From positions 1 through 38,954 of the forward strand of contig JALTGF010000019.1 in the NCBI GenBank assembly GCA_027077325.1: 38,954 bases of DNA. Reading direction: 5' to 3'. Each line of letters opens with the position of its first letter. Positions within the stretch are counted from its first letter, which is position 1. Made by a program: the position numbers and the translations under genes. Below are positions 16,402 through 21,354 of this stretch, piece after piece. The notes under the pieces are model-generated. The model made no database searches. It saw only the letters and a program-made list of their open reading frames with translations, and was not told where the DNA came from. The stretch is from an archaeon. Its GTDB lineage: Archaea; Undinarchaeota; Undinarchaeia; Undinarchaeales; JALTGF01.

Positions 16402-17631
16402 TTATTGCGACTTTGCCTTTTTTGCTCCCTCAATTAATTCTTTGTAGAAGTCAACCTTAACTAAGTCGTCAAAGTCATCTGAAAGCCTTCCTCCACGGAG
16501 CCTAGTCATAACTTTTGCCTCTCCAAAGACAGTCATTATAAGTTCGGTTATCCCTAGTTTCATAATTAATGCAGCAAAGTAAAGCCTTAGCAAAGTTGTA
16601 AACAATGGGCTTTCAAGAATTAAATCGTCAATGTCTTTATCATCCTCTACGGCCTGGGCAATTATCTGCATTAAAGCGCTTTGAATTCCAACTAGATTGA
16701 ACGTGTTTTCTATCCCAAGCATACTTGAAAGTTCTATAAAGTCCTTGTTTTCTAAAACATCAGGATTTCCTTTCTTGGATAGGTATTTAGTGACAACATC
16801 GATCACTCCTTTTCCTTCTTCAACCCATACGTGACCATAAGTTCCTGCCGCATCAAGTATCTGTTGCTTCTTTCTGGTCATTTCAACATATGAGAAAGCT
16901 GCAGCGGCTGCTCTCTCCAAGAATGCCAGTAATTTTTGAGCAGAGCCCTTTGTGCCTGCGACATTTTTTTGAGTTTCTTTAAATCTTGCTTCAATTGCTT
17001 CTCTAAGTTTTTTAACTCCTGCTTCAACCTCAATTTTTCGCCCGGTTATGTTTTTGTAAATTCTGGCAAATTTTTCCCATTCGACCATATCTTCGTATTC
17101 ATCTTGAAGCCGTGAAATGTGATAACCAGTTGCAAAACCACGCTCTCCGAGAGTTGCTAGCAGTTGCTCTACAACTGCAAGTTCACCAATATACTCACTA
17201 AAGTAAAGCCTTACTAGTGTTATGAATACAGGATCTGCAAAGAGTTCTTTTCCCTCCCTTATATTTTCAGAAACATAAAGCACAATTGCATTTTCAAGAT
17301 TAACCAAATTGAAAATACCTTTTTTATCGCGTCCAAATTCACCAACTAATTCTGCTATTCTTGAGTCAGGCAAGATACCGCCTGAAACTGACTTAATTTT
17401 TTCTAAGAGTTTTTCTGCATCCTCTAGATATACCTTATTGCTGCCAAACAAAACCTTTCTTTTAATTGGCTCTTCTGGAACAACATAAGGTGAATCTACC
17501 TTAAAACTAGGAACTGACAGAGAAAGCATTGCTTTAGGACTAAGTTTTCCCTTAGCAACTGCGGGTATCCTTTCTAGGATAATATCCTCAATTTTGTTTG
17601 AAGTAAGCTTTAATGTTGGTAATTCTGGCAT
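16402..17631 (-). CDS. Unknown protein with internal duplication
   Basis: A 409-aa helical soluble protein. Two halves match: repeat A (about residues 70-195) and repeat B (about 276-403) share FNLV (107/311), LVRLYF or LLRLYF (about 139/347) and DEYEDMV or DDFDDLV (177/385) at similar spacing. A linker with a basic helix and an alanine-rich stretch joins them. The strong Shine-Dalgarno GGAGGG lies about 8 bases before the ATG. It may be part of a set with the neighbouring small membrane and helical proteins. I recognise no family. Confidence 0.8.
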   Translation of the reverse strand: MPELPTLKLTSNKIEDIILERIPAVAKGKLSPKAMLSLSVPSFKVDSPYVVPEEPIKRKVLFGSNKVYLEDAEKLLEKIKSVSGGILPDSRIAELVGEFGRDKKGIFNLVNLENAIVLYVSENIREGKELFADPVFITLVRLYFSEYIGELAVVEQLLATLGERGFATGYHISRLQDEYEDMVEWEKFARIYKNITGRKIEVEAGVKKLREAIEARFKETQKNVAGTKGSAQKLLAFLERAAAAAFSYVEMTRKKQQILDAAGTYGHVWVEEGKGVIDVVTKYLSKKGNPDVLENKDFIELSSMLGIENTFNLVGIQSALMQIIAQAVEDDKDIDDLILESPLFTTLLRLYFAALIMKLGITELIMTVFGEAKVMTRLRGGRLSDDFDDLVKVDFYKELIEGAKKAKSQ

Positions 17632-17677
17632 TTTAATCCCTCCGATATTATTTTAGTGAATTAATAAGTATTTAACC

Positions 17678-17929
17678 TTATCCCCAGCTAAACACTTTCT
17701 TCCAAATATAAACTGCAATTGCCGGCAGCACTATGAACACAATAGCAGGCCATCCACATTGCGTTACCATGCATGTAAAACTATTTACAAATTGCATTGC
17801 AAGGCTCGGCTTTTGCTGAGTTTGCGCCTCTTGTGGCCTTGCTGCAGATGCATAAGTTGAGATAATTAGGAATAGGAAAACTATGGTTAATGCCAAGACT
17901 TTTTTTGAGTCGTATCTTGTTGTTCTCAT
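17678..17929 (-). CDS. Small secreted/membrane protein with signal peptide
   Basis: An 83-aa protein with an N-terminal signal-like segment (basic MRTTRYDSKK, hydrophobic core to about residue 27, possible cleavage after STYASA). A short Q-rich stretch follows, then a second TM helix near 60-77 ending KKVFSWG. Two cysteines (C53 and C58) flank the start of the TM region. The start ATG overlaps the stop of the upstream membrane-protein gene by 4 bp, so the two are translationally coupled. Confidence 0.75.
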   Translation of the reverse strand: MRTTRYDSKKVLALTIVFLFLIISTYASAARPQEAQTQQKPSLAMQFVNSFTCMVTQCGWPAIVFIVLPAIAVYIWKKVFSWG

Positions 17930-18294
17930 TTTTCTACTTTTATGCTTTCTCCAATTATTATCAGGCCAATTCCAACGGCAAGCAGTACAAGGATTCCAAA
18001 CCAGGATTCATAGACTTCCAGGAACTGGAGCAAAATCCAGATTATTCCAACAGTAAGCGAAAACGCCCCGCCAATGGACAGCGCGTTCCACACCATTAGA
18101 TACCTTGACTTTTCAGATTCCCCGATTAGATACTCGCCAACAAGCACAAAGATTATACCCAAAACAATGAGCAATCCTGCGCCATATAGCTCAACTCCAA
18201 TGCTCATGCTGGCATACAAAAGCCCGAAGATTATTCCAACAAGTGTAATAAACCAGCCTGAAAATTCAAACACTTTCCAAACATGTCTTCTCAT
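17926..18294 (-). CDS. Four-TM membrane protein, unknown
   Basis: A 122-aa protein with four hydrophobic helices arranged as two similar hairpins (about residues 10-27, 32-52, 68-87, 93-114). I choose the ATG at 18294 rather than the in-frame GTG at 18315, because the TATA-like AAAATATATAAAAG (about 18316-18330) sits 22-36 bp upstream of 18294 and would otherwise abut the start. It is co-transcribed with the signal-peptide protein downstream (4-bp overlap). No family is recognised. Confidence 0.75.
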   Translation of the reverse strand: MRRHVWKVFEFSGWFITLVGIIFGLLYASMSIGVELYGAGLLIVLGIIFVLVGEYLIGESEKSRYLMVWNALSIGGAFSLTVGIIWILLQFLEVYESWFGILVLLAVGIGLIIIGESIKVEK

Positions 18295-18410
18295 ATTGTT
18301 AGGATGAATTTGCACTTTTATATATTTTTCTAAACGGCAGAAGCTGCAGTTTAGGTATTAGTTTTCAAATCAAAAAAGATATTTAAAGAATAACCACAAA
18401 TAGACGCAAA

Positions 18411-19205
18411 ATGATATTAGTTGTTGTAACTGCAATACTCATATTTGTGATATCCCTGGTTTTTTCAATGTTTGGAAAGGGCGGGGGCGAGCTGTACCTT
18501 CCAGTTATGCTTATGCTCCTAAGCATTTCGTTCTATACTGCTGCCGGAGTTAGCTTGTTTTTAATATTTTTACAAAGCATTTCAATGATTTTTGTTTATT
18601 CTAGAAAACATCGGCTTATAGATTGGAAACTTGCAGTTATCCTTTCGATTATCGTAGGCGGCTCGTCATTTCTTGGGGGGTTTTTCTCAGTTGGAGTGTC
18701 TGCTCTGTATCTTAAGGTGGTGTTTGCAGCGTTTTTGATATTTTCCGCGTTCCTTCTTTTTTTAAATAAAAACAAAAAGGTAGAACTTGGAAAATTTGGC
18801 GTGTGGCACAGAGAATTTGGTGGCGGGCAGTACAATGTCCATATTTTGTACCTCATTGTACCGATTATGTTAGCAGCGTTCTTAGCGGGGATGATTGGCA
18901 TATCTGGCGGTGGTCTAATTGTTCCAATTGCTGTGCTTCTTGGAGGAGTGCCAATACGAATTGCAATGGGAACAAACACAGTTCTTGTTCTTGTCGCTTC
19001 ATCAATGGGATTTTTGGGGCATATGACAAACGGTAGCATTGACTGGAGGTTATGTATTTTGTTTGGTTCGGTGATCCTAGCTGGTTCTCAAATTGGAGCC
19101 CGCATGCATGCAAAAGTTAGTGAAAAAAACTTGAGGTTGGGGCTTGCATTAATACTCCTATTTGCAGCAGGATTAATGATACTAAAAACATTACTTATGA
19201 GTTAG
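18411..19205 (+). CDS. TauE/SafE family membrane transporter
   Basis: A 264-aa protein with seven or eight TM helices and the two-fold symmetry of TauE/SafE proteins. The first half has GKGGGELYLPVMLML and the second half GISGGGLIVPIAVLLGGVPIRIAMGTN, the two glycine-rich motifs of the family. Members are proposed exporters of sulfite, sulfonates or similar organic anions; the substrate here is unknown. A TATA-like AGATATTTAAAG lies about 22-35 bp upstream of the ATG. Confidence 0.9.
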   Translation: MILVVVTAILIFVISLVFSMFGKGGGELYLPVMLMLLSISFYTAAGVSLFLIFLQSISMIFVYSRKHRLIDWKLAVILSIIVGGSSFLGGFFSVGVSALYLKVVFAAFLIFSAFLLFLNKNKKVELGKFGVWHREFGGGQYNVHILYLIVPIMLAAFLAGMIGISGGGLIVPIAVLLGGVPIRIAMGTNTVLVLVASSMGFLGHMTNGSIDWRLCILFGSVILAGSQIGARMHAKVSEKNLRLGLALILLFAAGLMILKTLLMS

Positions 19206-19232
19206 GGATCCAAAAAATAAAGAGGAGTTGCA

Positions 19233-19556
19233 CTAGATTAGTTTTGCATTTTCAAGAAATTCAAGATATTTCTCTTTAGGGAGAGAGATAATAACCGGGT
19301 TTCCTTCTGCAGCATAGACACTAATGTCTTCATAAATGCCTTTTTTTAACAAATCTTTAACTGCACTGTTTTGGGATGAATTTAGCAAATCAACACAGAG
19401 CTCAAATTCATATTTTTTAGAACCGGAAACTTTTATAATGAGTTTGCTAAAATTTTTTAGGTCATCGCGAATTTTAAATGGGCCTACATTTTCCTTTGAA
19501 TTCACAAGCTTGTTTATTCTGTCTGCAATTTCCCTTTTTGGGCGTAAATCAGGCAT
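19233..19556 (-). CDS. Small protein, unknown
   Basis: A 107-aa alpha/beta soluble protein starting MPDLRPKREIADRINKLVNS. I choose the ATG at 19556, with GGTG about 6 bases upstream, over the in-frame TTG at 19568. The middle alternates strands and helices (LIIKVSGSKKYEFELCVDLL). There is no recognised motif. It is just downstream of tRNA-Leu(TAG) on the same strand. Confidence 0.65.
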   Translation of the reverse strand: MPDLRPKREIADRINKLVNSKENVGPFKIRDDLKNFSKLIIKVSGSKKYEFELCVDLLNSSQNSAVKDLLKKGIYEDISVYAAEGNPVIISLPKEKYLEFLENAKLI

Positions 19557-19606
19557 TTTTAACACCAAGGGGTATTAGTCTCTTTAGAGATATAAAAAGA
19601 TTTTGA

Positions 19607-19788
19607 TGCGGGGGGCAGGATTTTCAGCCGCTACCGCGAATTTTAGTGGGGCTTCTGCCGAAGGCAGAACGCAAAGCTTTCAACAAGCCCCACGCTTACG
19701 CCCGCAGCAGCGGGCATTTGAACCTGCGAACCCACTAAGGGACAAGGCCCTAAACCTTGCGCCTTTGACCAGGCTTGGCAACCCCCGC
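19607..19788 (-). tRNA. tRNA-Leu(TAG) with 96-nt T-loop intron at 59/60
   Basis: On the minus strand the acceptor GCGGGGG pairs with CCCCCGC. The anticodon stem CAAGG/CCTTG encloses TTTAGGG (anticodon TAG). A long variable arm marks a leucine tRNA. Exons are 19788-19717 and 19620-19607 (86 nt mature); the intron is 19621-19716. BHB: exonic TTCA pairs with intronic TGAA with AAT bulges on opposite strands, extended by a 12-bp intronic helix with one bulged base (19627-19638 with 19703-19715). The intron interior has a perfect 9-bp stem GTGGGGCTT/AAGCCCCAC (19646-19654, 19685-19693). The gene is 4 bp downstream of tRNA-Glu(TTC) and probably shares its precursor. Confidence 0.93.
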
Positions 19789-19792
19789 AATA

Positions 19793-19907
19793 TGCCCCAG
19801 CCGGGATGTTCAGCCATGCTGAACGCACGAAGCGACAGCAACAGCATTTGAACCCGGGTCTCCGCCTCGAAAGGGCGGAATGATTGACCGGACTACACTA
19901 CCGGGGC
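19793..19907 (-). tRNA. tRNA-Glu(TTC) with T-loop intron at 59/60
   Basis: The acceptor GCCCCGG pairs with CTGGGGC, and the anticodon stem CCGCC/GGCGG encloses CTTTCGA (anticodon TTC). The D-arm and body are nearly identical to tRNA-Glu(CTC) at 348-464. Exons are 19907-19847 and 19806-19793 (75 nt mature); the intron is 19807-19846 (40 nt). BHB: exonic TTCA with intronic TGAA, bulges AAT and CAT; the intron extends by a short GC pair and TGCTG/CAGCA, closed by a CGC/GCG hairpin. Splicing restores TTCAAAT. Its intron interior is unrelated to that of tRNA-Glu(CTC) although position and junction motif are the same. Confidence 0.95.
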
Positions 19908-19971
19908 ATTTTTATATTGTGCCAGATTTGTACCTTTCTTTTGGGATATGCCATTAATAAATATTTGTATC

Positions 19972-21066
19972 TCACTCTTTTATCTTAAATCCGATAAGCA
20001 TTGCAATAAAAGCGATAACAGAGATTATTAAGATTGTAGCTCTAAAGCCAAAAAATAAAACAAGAAACCCAGAGAGAGGCGGACCAAGGATGACACCAAT
20101 GCTTCGGCTCGATTGCAGCAAGCCGGCAACTGTTGCTTTTTCCATATTCTTTTTTAAGAGGTAGGTATTTGAACCAACATAAAGAGTTCCCCAGGCAATG
20201 CCCAATAGGAAAAATATAGGGATTAACCACTGGAGGGAAGGAGTTATAGCCACAAGTATAAACACAAAGATTGAAACAACCAGACCAATCCTTATTAAAG
20301 TCGTATCTTTTAGTTTTGCCCTTGCAGACAGGTTCATCACAAAGAACTGCACAAAAGAATTTATGCCAAAAAGATAAGAAACAAAAGCCGCCGTCCCGCC
20401 CAAGAAAACAACATAAAGAGGCATAAGCATCCAAATTGCATGGGCAGCTAAATTTCTAAGGAGAAATGAAGTAAACAGGGCAGAGTTCTTTTTAATTAAA
20501 TTTATAGGAACCAAGGGGATTTTAATTTTAGAAATTTTTTCATAATGAATTAGTAATGAGATTATAAAAGCCATAAAGAAGGGCACTGAAAAAACTGCAA
20601 ATAGAAAGTTTAATGAAAAAAATCCTGTCAAATAACCGCCAATAAAAACGCCAGTCCCCCATCCCAAACTTTGAAAGCCAAGAAAACTTCCAACTGCCTT
20701 TCTTGAGCCAGTGCCCCCAACATAGGCAATCATTGGTCCGGTGTATAGCCCAATTCCAAGACCATACAGGATTCTGGCAAAAGTTAAGAATAAAAGCGAA
20801 CTTGCAAAGTAGTGGAGGATTGCTGCAAGAGTAACCAATGCAAGCCCTGTTGAAATTAGATTTTTTCTTAACGCTTTTGAATCGGAGAAATGCCCCGCCA
20901 AATAGAAAGTCAAAGCAGAAGAGATTGCATAAATTGAAACAATGAGCCCAATCAAACTATAATTTGCGCCCAACTTTTTTGCATAAAGAGGGAATAGCAA
21001 AAAGATTATACTGCTCCCAAATCCAACAAGGAACGAGATGAGATAACGTTTTGTAGATGATTTCAT
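19972..21066 (-). CDS. Major facilitator superfamily transporter
   Basis: A 364-aa protein with about 12 hydrophobic helices in two halves and the MFS motif-A-like loop GHFSDSKALRKNLIS between helices 2 and 3. The glycine-rich segment LYGLGIGLYTGPMIAYVGG in helix 4 and the second-half loop (RSIGVILGPPLSGFLV) are typical of drug or metabolite exporters; the substrate is unknown. I choose the ATG at 21066 over the TTG at 21075. The start is only 13 bp downstream of tRNA-Ile, leaving no room for its own promoter between them, so it is probably transcribed with the ileS group or from a promoter upstream of the tRNA. Confidence 0.88.
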   Translation of the reverse strand: MKSSTKRYLISFLVGFGSSIIFLLFPLYAKKLGANYSLIGLIVSIYAISSALTFYLAGHFSDSKALRKNLISTGLALVTLAAILHYFASSLLFLTFARILYGLGIGLYTGPMIAYVGGTGSRKAVGSFLGFQSLGWGTGVFIGGYLTGFFSLNFLFAVFSVPFFMAFIISLLIHYEKISKIKIPLVPINLIKKNSALFTSFLLRNLAAHAIWMLMPLYVVFLGGTAAFVSYLFGINSFVQFFVMNLSARAKLKDTTLIRIGLVVSIFVFILVAITPSLQWLIPIFFLLGIAWGTLYVGSNTYLLKKNMEKATVAGLLQSSRSIGVILGPPLSGFLVLFFGFRATILIISVIAFIAMLIGFKIKE

Positions 21067-21079
21067 TTTGAGCAAAAAG

Positions 21080-21177
21080 TGGGCCCGTCGAGATTTGAAC
21101 TCGAGACCTTACGCTTTCTCAGGCGTTGAAACGCCGCCATATAAGGCGTACGCTCCACCAAGCTAAGCTACGGGCCC
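21080..21177 (-). tRNA. tRNA-Ile(TAT) with canonical 37/38 intron
   Basis: The acceptor GGGCCCG pairs with CGGGCCC and the variable loop is AGGTC, both typical of archaeal isoleucine tRNA. Exons are 21177-21140 and 21115-21080 (74 nt mature, no CCA); the intron is 21116-21139 (24 nt). The BHB uses exonic CTTA paired with intronic TGAG, bulges TAT and AAA, and the stem GGCG/CGCC. Splicing gives loop CTTATAA and anticodon TAT (UAU), which would read AUA directly. Most archaea instead use a CAU tRNA modified by TiaS. The T-loop is uninterrupted, unlike the other three tRNAs here. One base separates its 5' end from the stop of the zinc-ribbon gene. Confidence 0.93.
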
Positions 21178-21178
21178 T

Positions 21179-21343
21179 TTATCGAGAGGGTTTGAGAACG
21201 CCCTTAACATAGTAATCCACATGACCACATGTTTGGCAGATATACGCGGTTACGCCTCCAATAGTTTCGCCTTCTTTAAACTCATAACCACCACATGAGC
21301 CACATCGGATATAATGGCCATGTTTATTTTTGAATTTAGTCAT
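21179..21343 (-). CDS. 54-aa zinc-ribbon protein
   Basis: A short gene (MTKFKNKHGHYIRCGSCGGY...) with two CXXC knuckles, C14-x-x-C17 and C36-x-x-C39, spaced as in a single zinc ribbon, and a basic C-terminus (KGVLKPSR). Small ribbons of this kind occur in ribosomal, transcription and tRNA-related proteins; no exact family is assigned. GGTGAT lies 4-9 bases before the ATG, a fair Shine-Dalgarno. It starts 11 bp after the ileS stop and ends 1 bp before tRNA-Ile, placing it inside an ileS-tRNA-Ile operon. Confidence 0.85.
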   Translation of the reverse strand: MTKFKNKHGHYIRCGSCGGYEFKEGETIGGVTAYICQTCGHVDYYVKGVLKPSR

Positions 21344-21354
21344 AGTATCACCAT

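Noticed and set aside
19603..19851. Open frames across the tRNA-Leu/tRNA-Glu pair, and 286-486 across tRNA-Glu(CTC)
   Set aside because: They are fully explained by tRNA exons and introns, and the translations have no protein-like features.
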